Positions 17,087 through 25,429 of a stretch of DNA of 64,000 nt are shown here, piece after piece. Both the position numbers and the translations under genes were made by a program. The stretch is from JAYRZB01 sp041916675. GTDB taxonomy: Bacteria > Pseudomonadota > Alphaproteobacteria > Rhizobiales > Devosiaceae. Under the pieces are notes generated by a model. That model ran no database searches and was not told the origin of the DNA. It saw only the letters and a program-made list of their open reading frames with translations. Within the stretch, counting starts at the first letter, position 1, and every line of letters begins with the position of its first letter. The stretch is from contig JAYRZB010000010.1 in NCBI GenBank assembly GCA_041916675.1, positions 1-64,000 on the forward strand, read 5' to 3'.

Positions 17087-17557
17087 ATGTTCCTCGATGA
17101 TCTCAAGAAATTGCTGACCAGCCCCACGCTCCTGCGGCTCGATTCCATCCTGTCGCCCAAACTGGTGCCGGTGCTTTATGCGGTGGGCATCGCCAGCATC
17201 GGGCTTTGGGCCATCGGCCACTTCATCAATTCCTTCTCGTGGAATTTCGGCAATGGCCTCTGGGGCCTGCTCGAAATCGCCGTCTATGGCCTTGCCGCAC
17301 TTGTTGCCCTGCGCATTGGCTGCGAGGCGCTGCTGGTCTTCTTCAAATCCCACGATGAAGCCACCCAGGTCGTGGCCCGCACCCGCGTGCCATCTACCCT
17401 GCTCGAAGAAGTGCGCGAAGCCATCCACGATCTGTCGCAGGATGATGATGACGGCATAGCACCCGCCACCGATCCGGCGCCATTCATCTCCCCGCCCGAA
17501 CCGCCCGCGGCGCCAACGGTCAAGCGCACTGCCAAGCGGACGCCGCCCACGCCCTGA
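17087..17557 (+). CDS. DUF4282 domain membrane protein
   Basis: A 156-residue protein with two predicted membrane helices (LVPVLYAVGIASIGLWAIGHF and GLLEIAVYGLAALVAL) followed by RIGCEALLVFFKSHDEATQV, the typical DUF4282 end, and then an acidic, Pro-rich and finally basic tail. AGGAG lies about 10 nt before the chosen ATG at 17087. No known function. It sits between lipB and rimO, all on the plus strand, so it may share a transcript with either. Confidence 0.82.
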   Translation: MFLDDLKKLLTSPTLLRLDSILSPKLVPVLYAVGIASIGLWAIGHFINSFSWNFGNGLWGLLEIAVYGLAALVALRIGCEALLVFFKSHDEATQVVARTRVPSTLLEEVREAIHDLSQDDDDGIAPATDPAPFISPPEPPAAPTVKRTAKRTPPTP

Positions 17558-17644
17558 TTCTGGCGCTCACTCCCGCCCTGCATGGGTGCCCCGCGCGCGC
17601 TTGCAATTGCTTTTTGCCCGCGTTGGAGTATTGAGAGCGCCATC

Positions 17645-18976
17645 ATGACCCAAGCTCCCAAAATCGGCCTTGTCAGCCTCGGCTGCCCCAAGGCCCTCGT
17701 TGACTCCGAACGCATCATGACCACGCTGCGCGCGCAGGGCTATTCGTTCTCGCGCGATTATGCTGGCGCCGATATCGTTCTGGTCAACACCTGCGGTTTT
17801 CTCGACAGCGCCAAGGCCGAAAGCCTTGAGGCCATCGGCGAAGCGCTCAACGAAAACGGCCGCGTCATCGTCACCGGGTGCCTCGGTATCGAAACCGACC
17901 TGATCATGAAGACGCATCCCAGCGTCCTCGCCGTCACCGGCCCGCATCAGTATGAGGCTGTGGTGTCCGCGGTGCACGACCACCTGCCCCCCGTGCCCAA
18001 CAAGTTCGTTGATCTGGTGCCCGAGCAGGGCCTGCGCCTGACGCCCAAGCACTACGCCTATCTCAAGATTTCCGAAGGCTGCAACAATCGCTGCTCCTTC
18101 TGCATCATCCCGCAAATCCGTGGCGACCTGTCCTCCCGCCCGGCTGCCTCGGTGCTTTACGAGGCGGAACGGCTGGTCAAATCCGGCGTCAAGGAACTGC
18201 TGGTCATCTCGCAGGATACCAGCGCCTATGGCGTCGATCTGAAATACGCCACCTCCCCCTTCCACGGCCGCCAGGTCTCGGCAAAATTCCTCGATCTGTC
18301 GCGGGAACTGGGCGAACTCGGCGCCTGGGTGCGCCTGCATTACGTCTATCCCTACCCGCACGTCGATGCCGTCATTCCGCTGATGGCCGAGGGCAAGGTG
18401 CTGCCCTATCTCGATATTCCCTTCCAGCACGCCTCGCCAACCGTGCTCAAGGCCATGCGCCGCCCCGCCGCGCAGGAAAAGACCCTCAACCGCATCCTCA
18501 AATGGCGCGAGATCTGCCCCGATCTCACCATCCGCTCCAATTTCATCGTCGGCTTCCCCGGTGAAACCGAGGAAGACTTCGAGATGATGCTCGATTTCAT
18601 CGAAGAAGCAGAGATCGATCGCGCTGGCTGCTTTGAATACGAGCCCGTCACCGGCGCCCCCGCCAATGAACTCGAAGGCATCGTACCCGACGAAATCAAG
18701 CGCGACCGTTTCGAGCGCCTGATGGAAGTGGCACAGCACGTTTCGACCGGCCAGCTCGCCAAGAAGGTCGGCCGCACCATCGATGTGCTGGTTGACGATG
18801 TTCAGCCCGAAAACAACCGCGCCATCGCCCGCTCCAAGTGGGATGCGCCCGAGATCGATGGCAACGTCATCATCGATGCCGCCACCGGCATCAAGCCCGG
18901 CGACATGGTCTCGGTCACCGTGACGGATTCGGACGAGTACGACCTGTTCGCAGTTCCGGCGGCAAAGGCGAACTGA
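17645..18976 (+). CDS. rimO: Ribosomal protein S12 methylthiotransferase RimO
   Basis: Radical-SAM enzyme that methylthiolates the conserved Asp of ribosomal protein S12, which is encoded in this window at 49615. The 443 residues comprise the N-terminal UPF0004 domain with three cluster-binding cysteines (C14, C50 and C79), the radical-SAM core with C146-x3-C150-x2-C153 (CNNRCSFC), and a C-terminal TRAM domain ending near DEYDLFAV. The ATG at 17645 begins at the conserved MTQAPKIGLVSLGCPKALVDSE. Its TGA overlaps the folP ATG by 1 nt (TGATG), coupling it to the folate genes. Confidence 0.96.
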   Translation: MTQAPKIGLVSLGCPKALVDSERIMTTLRAQGYSFSRDYAGADIVLVNTCGFLDSAKAESLEAIGEALNENGRVIVTGCLGIETDLIMKTHPSVLAVTGPHQYEAVVSAVHDHLPPVPNKFVDLVPEQGLRLTPKHYAYLKISEGCNNRCSFCIIPQIRGDLSSRPAASVLYEAERLVKSGVKELLVISQDTSAYGVDLKYATSPFHGRQVSAKFLDLSRELGELGAWVRLHYVYPYPHVDAVIPLMAEGKVLPYLDIPFQHASPTVLKAMRRPAAQEKTLNRILKWREICPDLTIRSNFIVGFPGETEEDFEMMLDFIEEAEIDRAGCFEYEPVTGAPANELEGIVPDEIKRDRFERLMEVAQHVSTGQLAKKVGRTIDVLVDDVQPENNRAIARSKWDAPEIDGNVIIDAATGIKPGDMVSVTVTDSDEYDLFAVPAAKAN

Positions 18977-19833
18977 TGGCGGCGCATCGCACGTTTGCGG
19001 TGCCGCTTGCCGGGTCTGCCGAACTCGCCCTCGGCCCGGTGCCCACGCTCATGGGCATCCTCAATGTCACCCCGGATTCGTTTTCCGATGGCGGCACGCA
19101 TGATACTGTGGCTGCCGCCCTCGCCCATGCCCGTTTCATGCTCGCTGAAGGCGCCGATATCCTTGATGTCGGCGGCGAAAGCACACGGCCCGGCGCCGAA
19201 CCGGTCGGCGTCCAGGCCGAGCTCGACCGCGTCATGCCCGTCATCACCGCCCTGCGCAGTGCCGGCATCACGGCGCCGATCTCCATCGATACCTACAAGG
19301 CGCTTGTGGCCGATCAGGCCATACAGGCCGGTGCCAGCATCATCAACGATGTGCATGGGTTCCAGCGCCAGCCCGAAATCGCCGATGTCGCCGTCCTGCA
19401 CAAGGTCCCCGCCATCATCATGCATTGGGATACCGGGCGCGATACCGGCAAAGACATCATTGCAGAGATGATGCGTTACTTTGAAAAATCCCTGCACATC
19501 GCTGATAAAGCGGGCCTATCGCGTAACCGTATTGTTATCGATCCTGGCTTTGGTTTTGCCAAGTCCCTCGCCGAAAACTACGAAATTCTCCGCCGCCTTC
19601 CCGAACTTTCCGCCCTTGGCCTGCCCGTGCTTTCGGGCACGTCGCGCAAGTCCATGATCGGGCGCCTGCTCGACGTGCCGGCCGATCAGCGGGTTTTTGG
19701 CACCGCCGCCACCTCGGTGATTGCATATTGCGCCGGGGCGCATATCTTCCGCGTCCACGATATACGCCCCAACCGGGACGCGCTGCGTGTAGCCGCGGCA
19801 ACGCTCTATGGCCCGCCGGAAAGCGAACAATAA
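18976..19833 (+). CDS. folP: Dihydropteroate synthase FolP
   Basis: Condenses p-aminobenzoate with hydroxymethyl-dihydropterin diphosphate in folate synthesis; it is the sulfonamide target. The 285 residues contain GILNVTPDSFSDGG, ILDVGGESTRPGA, ISIDTYKA and the substrate-binding ends IVIDPGFGFAKS and LSGTSRKSMIG. The start overlaps the rimO stop by 1 nt, and folB starts 1 nt after its stop, so rimO-folP-folB-folK form one translationally linked operon. Confidence 0.96.
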   Translation: MAAHRTFAVPLAGSAELALGPVPTLMGILNVTPDSFSDGGTHDTVAAALAHARFMLAEGADILDVGGESTRPGAEPVGVQAELDRVMPVITALRSAGITAPISIDTYKALVADQAIQAGASIINDVHGFQRQPEIADVAVLHKVPAIIMHWDTGRDTGKDIIAEMMRYFEKSLHIADKAGLSRNRIVIDPGFGFAKSLAENYEILRRLPELSALGLPVLSGTSRKSMIGRLLDVPADQRVFGTAATSVIAYCAGAHIFRVHDIRPNRDALRVAAATLYGPPESEQ

Positions 19834-19834
19834 G

Positions 19835-20218
19835 ATGGCAAGCAAGTCACGCGACCGCATCATCCTCAAGGATCTCGGCTTTTACGGCTATCACGGCCTC
19901 ATGCCCGAAGAGAGCCGGCTCGGCCAGCGCTTCTTCATTGATCTGACCGTGGGCACCGATCTGTCGATTCCCGCTCGCAACGATCACATCACCGGCACCA
20001 TTTCTTATGCCGACATTTACGATGTGGTCAAAGCTGCCTTTGAGGAGAAGCGCTTCAAGCTCATTGAAGCCCTGGGCCAGCACATCATCGATCGCCTTTT
20101 TGCCGGTTTCCCAACCATTGAGTGGATCAACATCCGCGTCCGCAAGCCCGAAGCCCCTATTGCAATGGTGCGTGGCGAGGCCGCCATCGAGCTCTATCGC
20201 AGTCGGGACGACAACTGA
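19835..20218 (+). CDS. folB: Dihydroneopterin aldolase FolB
   Basis: Converts 7,8-dihydroneopterin to 6-hydroxymethyl-7,8-dihydropterin and glycolaldehyde. The 127-residue product has the family features ILKDLGFYGYHGLMPEESRLGQRF (carrying the conserved Gly-Tyr-His-Gly and Glu), ISYADIYDVV and the catalytic-lysine segment IRVRKPEAP. GGAAAG upstream and the 1-nt gap from folP support the ATG at 19835. It supplies the substrate of the downstream FolK. Confidence 0.95.
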   Translation: MASKSRDRIILKDLGFYGYHGLMPEESRLGQRFFIDLTVGTDLSIPARNDHITGTISYADIYDVVKAAFEEKRFKLIEALGQHIIDRLFAGFPTIEWINIRVRKPEAPIAMVRGEAAIELYRSRDDN

Positions 20219-20661
20219 TGCACGCCGCCTGGCTGGCCCTGGGCGCCAATATCGGCAATCCCTCCGCCCAGCTCGATGAGGCAGTAGACCGCCTCGATCG
20301 CCATCCGCGCATTGCGGTCATGGCGCGCTCAGCCACCATCGTCACCCCCGCCTGGGGCAAGACCGACCAGCCCGATTTCTGCAATCTGGCACTGGCCGTC
20401 CAGACCAGCCTCAGTCCACAGCACTTGCTCGAAGCCTGCCTTGCGGTGGAGGCCGCCATGGGCCGCCAGCGTCTCGAACACTGGGGCCCGCGCCTGATCG
20501 ATATCGACATCATCGCCTATGAGCGTCAAGTCCTCGCCACCGATTCCCTCAAACTGCCGCACCCCTTCGCCCATCAGCGCGATTTCGTCCTCACCCCCCT
20601 CCGCCAGATCGCCCCGGAAGTGGCCGAATGGCTTGTGGAGCGGACAGGGCCGAGCACTTGA
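20218..20661 (+). CDS. folK: 6-hydroxymethyl-7,8-dihydropterin pyrophosphokinase FolK (HPPK)
   Basis: Transfers pyrophosphate from ATP to hydroxymethyl-dihydropterin, producing the substrate of FolP. The 147 residues show WLALGANIGNPSAQL, the central WGKTDQPDFCNLALAVQT, and the metal-binding signature WGPRLIDIDIIAYE, then LPHPFAHQRDFVLTPL. The ATG at 20218 overlaps the folB TGA by 1 nt. Last gene of the rimO-fol operon; no clear terminator follows. Confidence 0.96.
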   Translation: MHAAWLALGANIGNPSAQLDEAVDRLDRHPRIAVMARSATIVTPAWGKTDQPDFCNLALAVQTSLSPQHLLEACLAVEAAMGRQRLEHWGPRLIDIDIIAYERQVLATDSLKLPHPFAHQRDFVLTPLRQIAPEVAEWLVERTGPST

Positions 20662-20731
20662 AGTAAGCGCAGACTTGAACTAAGCTCTTGATAGATCGAT
20701 ATTTTGTTTCATTTGCTACTAAGGGCCTCAC

Positions 20732-21346
20732 GTGCGCTCACTTGTCCTGCTTTCGGCATTTTCGTGCCTGGCTGCCCCCGCGCTGGCAGCTGACCTTGAG
20801 GTGATGTCCCCTTCGCCCGAGATGGTGACTTCGGCCCCGGCACCACACTGGGATGGTTTTTATATCGGCGGCTTTGCCGGCTATTTTGGCGGAACTCTCT
20901 CATACGAAAGTCAGGATGACGTCTATGTTGATTACGCATTTCCGGGCTGGCTACTGGGCGTAAATGCCGGGTACGACGCCACGCTTGAGAACGGGGTCGT
21001 GGTTGGCGTCGTGGCAGACATTTCGGCAAGCAACGCGCAGCTTGTAGATCCAAACAATATCAGCCTGCCCTGGTCCGCCTCCCTTCGCGGGCGTGTCGGC
21101 AAGGATTTCGGGTCATACCTCCCCTATCTCACAGCCGGCCTCGCTGCAGCATCTTACGACGCTGGCGGCAATGTGCTTCCAATGCTGGGCTGGACGGCCG
21201 GTGCGGGGTTCGAGCTTGCGATTACCGATTCGCTCTCCCTCGACACGCAGTATCGGTTCACTGATTTTGGTTACGCCGATACCGGCATCTACCAGGATTA
21301 TGTCAGTGGCCACCATCTTTCAGCGGGCCTCAACTGGCGCTTCTGA
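20732..21346 (+). CDS. Outer-membrane beta-barrel protein (Omp25/31-like), first of a tandem pair
   Basis: A 204-residue product from a GTG start with AAGGG upstream. The signal peptide (RSLVLLSAFSCLAAPALAA) is followed by a typical small eight-stranded barrel: WDGFYIGGFAGYFGG, FPGWLLGVNAGYDATLENGVVVGVVADI, LRGRVGKDFGSYLPYLTAGLAAASY and a terminal strand ending GLNWRF, whose C-terminal Phe is the BAM recognition signal. Clearly paralogous to the next gene. Small barrels of this type are abundant surface proteins in Rhizobiales. Confidence 0.9.
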   Translation: MRSLVLLSAFSCLAAPALAADLEVMSPSPEMVTSAPAPHWDGFYIGGFAGYFGGTLSYESQDDVYVDYAFPGWLLGVNAGYDATLENGVVVGVVADISASNAQLVDPNNISLPWSASLRGRVGKDFGSYLPYLTAGLAAASYDAGGNVLPMLGWTAGAGFELAITDSLSLDTQYRFTDFGYADTGIYQDYVSGHHLSAGLNWRF

Positions 21347-21411
21347 ACGATTTTCAATCGAACGATCACTCACTTTCACGAACTGAACTATTCTAGTTAG
21401 GACCTTAAAAT

Positions 21412-22050
21412 ATGACCCTTTCATCACGCGCCCTCGCGGCTGGCCTCTTCGGCCTTCTCTCCATCTCCGCCGCCTCGGCAGCTGACCTTTATGTCGATGT
21501 TCCCATGGCAACAGCGCCGGTTGAAATGGTCCAGCCCGGCCATTGGGATGGCCCCTATGTTGGTATCTTTGGCGGGTACTTGGCGGGTACGTTTGAGATG
21601 CGGACCGAGGCAGTTATCACTGATTTTTCTGCGCCGGGCTGGTTGCTTGGGGTCAATGCTGGCTATGATCACACCCTGGACAACGGAGTTGTTCTGGGGG
21701 TTGCGGCCGATGTGGCGTGGACTAACCCGCACATCGATCTCCCGTATGACACCCGGATAGACTGGGTTGGTTCCTTGCGTGGCCGGGCCGGCTACGATGC
21801 TGGTGCCTTCCTCCCCTACCTGACGGGCGGCCTCGCTGTTGCAAGCATGACCAAAGTTAGTGGCAATACAGAATACAACGACCTCTTGGCCGGATGGACT
21901 GTGGGCGCCGGCCTGGAAATTGCAGCCACTGACGACCTCTCGGTGGACGTACAGTACCGCTACTCGGACTATGGTGTGGGCGATTTCAGCGGTGCAGACG
22001 ACAGTTTCCGCTCTCACCAGATCACCGCCGGCCTGAACTGGCGCTTCTGA
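21412..22050 (+). CDS. Outer-membrane beta-barrel protein (Omp25/31-like), second of a tandem pair
   Basis: A 212-residue product with signal peptide (ALAAGLFGLLSISAASAA), WDGPYVGIFGGYLAGTF, PGWLLGVNAGYDHTLDNGVVLG, LRGRAGYDAGAFLPYLTGGLAVAS, DLSVDVQYRYSDYG and a terminal GLNWRF. It aligns with the upstream gene along its whole length and probably arose by local duplication. It starts 65 nt after its partner and is followed by a strong terminator, so the pair may be one transcript. Confidence 0.9.
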   Translation: MTLSSRALAAGLFGLLSISAASAADLYVDVPMATAPVEMVQPGHWDGPYVGIFGGYLAGTFEMRTEAVITDFSAPGWLLGVNAGYDHTLDNGVVLGVAADVAWTNPHIDLPYDTRIDWVGSLRGRAGYDAGAFLPYLTGGLAVASMTKVSGNTEYNDLLAGWTVGAGLEIAATDDLSVDVQYRYSDYGVGDFSGADDSFRSHQITAGLNWRF

Positions 22051-22074
22051 TCCATCATTCGCGCATCTCATCCT

Positions 22075-22108
22075 TAAACCCGGCGCCCTGTGCGTCGGGT
22101 TTTTCTTT
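22075..22108 (+). terminator. Rho-independent terminator after the Omp pair
   Basis: The stem AAACCCGGCGC / GCGTCGGGTTT has one mismatch, a 5-nt loop and the T-rich tail TTCTTT. It lies about 25 nt after the stop codon of the second barrel gene. Confidence 0.85.
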
Positions 22109-22192
22109 GTGCGTTGAAACCGCGTGTGCATGGCTTAGCACTCCCCCCACCATTTCCCTGCCGCAAAATGAGTGCGGCATCACGCCGACCGC

Positions 22193-22324
22193 CCCGTCAT
22201 CCCGGCGCTGGCCGGGATCCAGTTCCCGCCGCGCCCGGTAACAGCCCGCGCCCTGCATGGCCCATGTCACCGCCGCAATCTACCGCCGGGTTGACCAGAT
22301 AGCGGCCAGCGCTGGGATGACGGG
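22193..22324. repeat. 132-bp element with terminal inverted repeats (MITE- or palindromic-repeat-like)
   Basis: The left end reads CCCGTCATCCCGGCGCTGGC, and the reverse complement of the right end reads CCCGTCATCCCAGCGCTGGC. The similarity continues with mismatches to about 30 bp. The interior is unrelated to the ends and non-coding. The CGTCATCCCGGC-type end is a form I associate with dispersed repeats in alphaproteobacteria. No obvious target-site duplication. Confidence 0.7.
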
Positions 22325-22406
22325 AGACCTTTCGGACCGCGAACAATCGGCACAGTCTTGGTAGCTCCCTTCTCCTTGCGGGGGACGGTTTGTTTGGAGA
22401 GCGCCG

Positions 22407-22497
22407 CACCCCACCTTGATCCTCTCCCTGGAAGGAGGATGAGGCACGCAAGCCGCCAAACACGGACTCCCTCCCTCTCGAGAGGGAGGGAGGGGGT
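22407..22497. repeat. Intergenic repeat family 1, diverged copy C
   Basis: Same order and orientation as copy A: CACCCCACCTTGATCCTC, a degraded hairpin, the core GCACGCAAGCCGCCAAACAC, then a hairpin around CTCCCTCCCTCTCGAGAGGG. Several substitutions and small deletions distinguish it from copies A and B, and the right end is truncated. Confidence 0.75.
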
Positions 22498-22616
22498 AGT
22501 CAGTCACGCTCAGCGCCCGAAAACCCCCTCACCCTATCCCTCTTCACACGGGGAGAGGACCGGCCGTGCTTGGGACACCTCTGGTGCCCATCCCGGATCG
22601 CCGGCCCTCTTCTTTC

Positions 22617-22655
22617 CTCCCCCTCCCAGGGGGAGGGGCCGGAGGTGGGGGTATG
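22617..22655. repeat. Fragment of repeat family 1
   Basis: CCTCCCCCTCCCAGGGGGAG followed by GGCCGGAGGTGGGGGTA corresponds to one hairpin end of the family; the core is absent. A further degenerate stretch (CCCCCTCACCCTATCCCTC, around 22525) may be the matching other end. Confidence 0.45.
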
Positions 22656-22963
22656 CAGCCATCGGCCACCCCAACAAACTTATCCCCGCCCCCTGATCCT
22701 CCATCATGATTGCCCCGTCCCTTCGCTGCGGCGTGGTTGCAACGAACGATCAGCGGGGGGAAATGGGGAAGCCGGGGTCGCCTGGTTTCGCGCAAGGCTA
22801 TAGCGACAGCTGCCGGTTAAGGTCCGTCACCTGGATCGCCCTTGCGAAAAACCCCATTGTCTGGGGCAAAGGACGCTTCGCACCACACTAACTACCCCAT
22901 CCTGAGGCCGACTTTGCCCCAGACCGCCGCACCCTGCCCGCGCGCCTGATGGCACGCGGCGCT

Positions 22964-23752
22964 TCAGCCTGCCTGCGGGGCTTTCAGCATCTCCAGCACG
23001 CGCACTGCGGCATCAAAATCGCGATGGCGCTCGGCCCGGCGCTCCACCGCTTCTTCCACTGCGCCCCAGAACCGCATCTGATAATCTTCGTCCACATGCG
23101 CCGCCAACCAAACCTGCTCGGCGCTGAGCAGCCCGTGCCAGAGCGCGATGGCCATGATTCCCGAACCAGAAATCCCGGTCACTGAAACCAGCGCGGTCAG
23201 CACAAGGTGATCTTCGCCCTCCAGCACCTCGCTCAGCCGTGCTGTCATCTGCGGCGGCTGTGGCTGGTGGATAATGCCCATGGTGGGCTGGAACGACACC
23301 CCAAAGTGCCGCGCCACACTGATCAGGATCGGGTCCCAGATCGCCTCCTGCTCCGCCACAAGTTCACGCGGCGATTCCGCCCGGTAAAGCAGCAGGTCGT
23401 TTCCGGCGTATTTGATAACCTCGCCCGCCAGCGCGTCGCGCGTTGCAGCCCCGCCTTCAATTGCAGCGTTCATCAGCCGCAGCACAGGCATGGTGTCAGG
23501 GTCGATCAATTCGCCCTGCGCCGCCCACTCCGCTGCCACGGCCTCAGCCAGCGCGCGCAGCGGCAGCACCATGGGCGTCCGGCCCGGCGTGCGCGTCGGT
23601 TTGCCATCAAGGTTCACGGCAAACCCGCCTTCTACTGCGGCCACCCCTGCCTCGGTGTAAAACCGCTTGGGCAGTTGCTGGCGCACATGCTTTTGCGCCC
23701 GGCCATAGCCGTCATCGCGATGCTTTTCAGCGTCTTCAAGGAACTCGCGCAT
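22964..23752 (-). CDS. ATP12-family F1-ATPase assembly chaperone
   Basis: A 262-residue protein of the ATP12 family, which in mitochondria and alphaproteobacteria assists assembly of the F1 alpha subunit. Typical segments are RFYTEAGVAAVEGGFAVNLDGKPTRTP, VAAEWAAQGELIDPDTMPVLRLMNAAI, DLLLYRAESP, WDPILISVARHFG and ALVSVTGISGSGIMAIAL. It starts 2 nt after the stop of the upstream HAD gene, so it is the last member of the degP-rarA-crcB-rluC-HAD-atp12 run. Confidence 0.93.
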   Translation of the reverse strand: MREFLEDAEKHRDDGYGRAQKHVRQQLPKRFYTEAGVAAVEGGFAVNLDGKPTRTPGRTPMVLPLRALAEAVAAEWAAQGELIDPDTMPVLRLMNAAIEGGAATRDALAGEVIKYAGNDLLLYRAESPRELVAEQEAIWDPILISVARHFGVSFQPTMGIIHQPQPPQMTARLSEVLEGEDHLVLTALVSVTGISGSGIMAIALWHGLLSAEQVWLAAHVDEDYQMRFWGAVEEAVERRAERHRDFDAAVRVLEMLKAPQAG

Positions 23753-23754
23753 TC

Positions 23755-24417
23755 TTACTCCAGCACCCGCGCCACCGCGGCATCAAGCTCATCATAGCTC
23801 TCAATGATCGCCGTTGCCCCGGCAGCAATCAGGTCTTGCGGATCGTGATAGCCCCAGGTCACTCCGATCGATTTGGTCCGCGCTGCCCGCGCCAGGTTGA
23901 TATCGAAGACCGTATCCCCGATCATCACCGTATCGCCCGCGTCCATACCGGTCTCGGCCATGGCGCGCAGCAGCATGCCGGGGTGCGGCTTGGATGGGTT
24001 GTGGTCGGGCGTCTGCAGGGTTGAAAAGTGGTCGCTGAGGCCATGCTGGGTCAGGATGCGGTTCACCCCGCTCAGCCCCTTGCCTGTCGCAATCCCCAGC
24101 ACAGTGCCCGCCTCAGCCTTCAACCGGTCGAGCGCCGCGCGGGCCCCCGGATAGAGCGGTTCACGATCGCTCGCAATCGCTAGCGAGGCTTTATAGAGCG
24201 AGCGGTAGGTCGCCACCAGCTCATCGACCAGCCCGGCATTGGCGTCTCCCGCCAGCCGCCCGATAGCCAGCGGCAAGGACAGGCCAATGACACTGCGCGA
24301 GGCGGCCGCCGTTGGCGGCACCAGCCCGTGGGCCGTGAACGTGCCGCTCATATGCTCGGTGATCAACTCATGGGTGTCGATCAGCGTGCCATCCATATCG
24401 AAAACAACAAGCCGCAT
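23755..24417 (-). CDS. HAD-superfamily hydrolase, phosphoglycolate-phosphatase-like
   Basis: A 220-residue HAD subfamily IA phosphatase. Motif I DMDGTLIDTH (nucleophile Asp plus acid/base Asp), a helical cap domain, motif II GIATGKG, motif III lysine in KPHPG and motif IV MIGDTVFDINLARAA are all present. The start at 24415-24417 has AAAGGAG; a longer frame overlaps the pseudouridine synthase gene. The substrate is uncertain (phosphoglycolate, a sugar phosphate or a nucleotide). Tightly linked to the ATP12 gene. Confidence 0.9.
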   Translation of the reverse strand: MRLVVFDMDGTLIDTHELITEHMSGTFTAHGLVPPTAAASRSVIGLSLPLAIGRLAGDANAGLVDELVATYRSLYKASLAIASDREPLYPGARAALDRLKAEAGTVLGIATGKGLSGVNRILTQHGLSDHFSTLQTPDHNPSKPHPGMLLRAMAETGMDAGDTVMIGDTVFDINLARAARTKSIGVTWGYHDPQDLIAAGATAIIESYDELDAAVARVLE

Positions 24418-24439
24418 CAGCGCGCTCCTTTGCGGCGGA

Positions 24440-25429
24440 TCACAGGTCCTCTTCGGGGTCCTGCGTCTGTGCGTCATAGCGGTTGGGGTCAAGCCCCAGC
24501 GCGTCGAACGTCTGTTGCATATGCGGAGGCAGCGGCGCCGACACATCCAGAATCTTGCCATTGCGCAGCGGCAGGCTGATCCGGCGGGCATGCAGGTGCA
24601 GCCCCTTGGCCAGCCCTTCGGCGGGCTCCCAGTTCTGAATGTTGAAATAGCGCGGATCATCCAGGATCGGCGTCCCCAGCTGCGCCATATGCACGCGCAG
24701 CTGATGTGTCCGCCCGGTCACCGGCTTCAGCGTCACCCAGGCAAAGCGCCGGCTGGCAATTTCGGTCGTCGAGTAGTAGGTCATCGAGTGCTGGGCGCCG
24801 GGCGTACCGTGCTCCACCACCACCATCTGTTCGCCGTCGTCCGTACCCTGCTTGGCCAGAAAGCACGAAATCCGCCCCTGCTTGGGGCTTGGGTTGCCAG
24901 CAACGATGGCCCAGTAGATCTTGCGCGCCGAGCGCGATTTGAACACTTCGCCGAAATGCGTCGCCGCCGCCTTGGTCCGCGCCACCACCAGGCACCCGGA
25001 TGTGTCGCGGTCGAGCCGGTGCACCAGCCGCGGCACCTCGCCCTTCTTGTTGGGCAGGCTCTTGAGCAGCCCATCCATATGCCGCTTGGTGCCCGTGCCG
25101 CCCTGGGCCGCCAGTCCATGCGGCTTGTTGAACACAAACAGGTCGTCATCTTCATAAAGGATGATCTCGCGCAGGAACTCGGCATCCGCCGAGCTGACCT
25201 TGGCCTCGATCTTGTGCACCGCATCATCGACCGGCGGCACACGCACCACCTGCCCGGATTCAAGCCGCGTGCTGGTCTTGACGCGCCCGCTATCCACCCG
25301 CACCTGCCCGGTGCGGATCAGCTTCTGCAAGAGCCCGTGGGTGACCTGCGGAAAGTGCTCCGCAAACCAGCGGTCAAGCCGCATGCCGTCTTCATCGCGC
25401 GCAACAACCTGTTGCCTTACCCCGCTCAT
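24440..25429 (-). CDS. RluA-family pseudouridine synthase (RluC/RluD type)
   Basis: Isomerises specific uridines in 23S rRNA. The 329-residue product has an N-terminal S4 RNA-binding domain (RLDRWFAEHFPQVTHGLLQKLIRTGQVRV), the catalytic-Asp motif PRLVHRLDRDTSGCLVVA, and the downstream GRTHQLRVHMA. The DIYEDD-like lead is ILYEDDDLFVFNKPHGLA. The length and S4 domain favour the RluC subtype. The ATG at 25427-25429 overlaps the crcB stop (ATGA). The frame is open further upstream inside crcB, but this is a shadow. Confidence 0.92.
   Translation of the reverse strand: MSGVRQQVVARDEDGMRLDRWFAEHFPQVTHGLLQKLIRTGQVRVDSGRVKTSTRLESGQVVRVPPVDDAVHKIEAKVSSADAEFLREIILYEDDDLFVFNKPHGLAAQGGTGTKRHMDGLLKSLPNKKGEVPRLVHRLDRDTSGCLVVARTKAAATHFGEVFKSRSARKIYWAIVAGNPSPKQGRISCFLAKQGTDDGEQMVVVEHGTPGAQHSMTYYSTTEIASRRFAWVTLKPVTGRTHQLRVHMAQLGTPILDDPRYFNIQNWEPAEGLAKGLHLHARRISLPLRNGKILDVSAPLPPHMQQTFDALGLDPNRYDAQTQDPEEDL

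Larger units (their letters stand above)
22109..22963. other. Long gene-free region filled with repeats
   Basis: About 855 bp without a credible gene. It holds a 132-bp terminal-inverted-repeat element (22193-22324), a diverged copy of repeat family 1 (22407-22497), family-1 fragments (about 22522-22560 and 22617-22655), and a 13-bp inverted repeat (22859-22871 / 22912-22924). Short open frames here cross the repeats and lack ribosome-binding sites. Confidence 0.7.
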
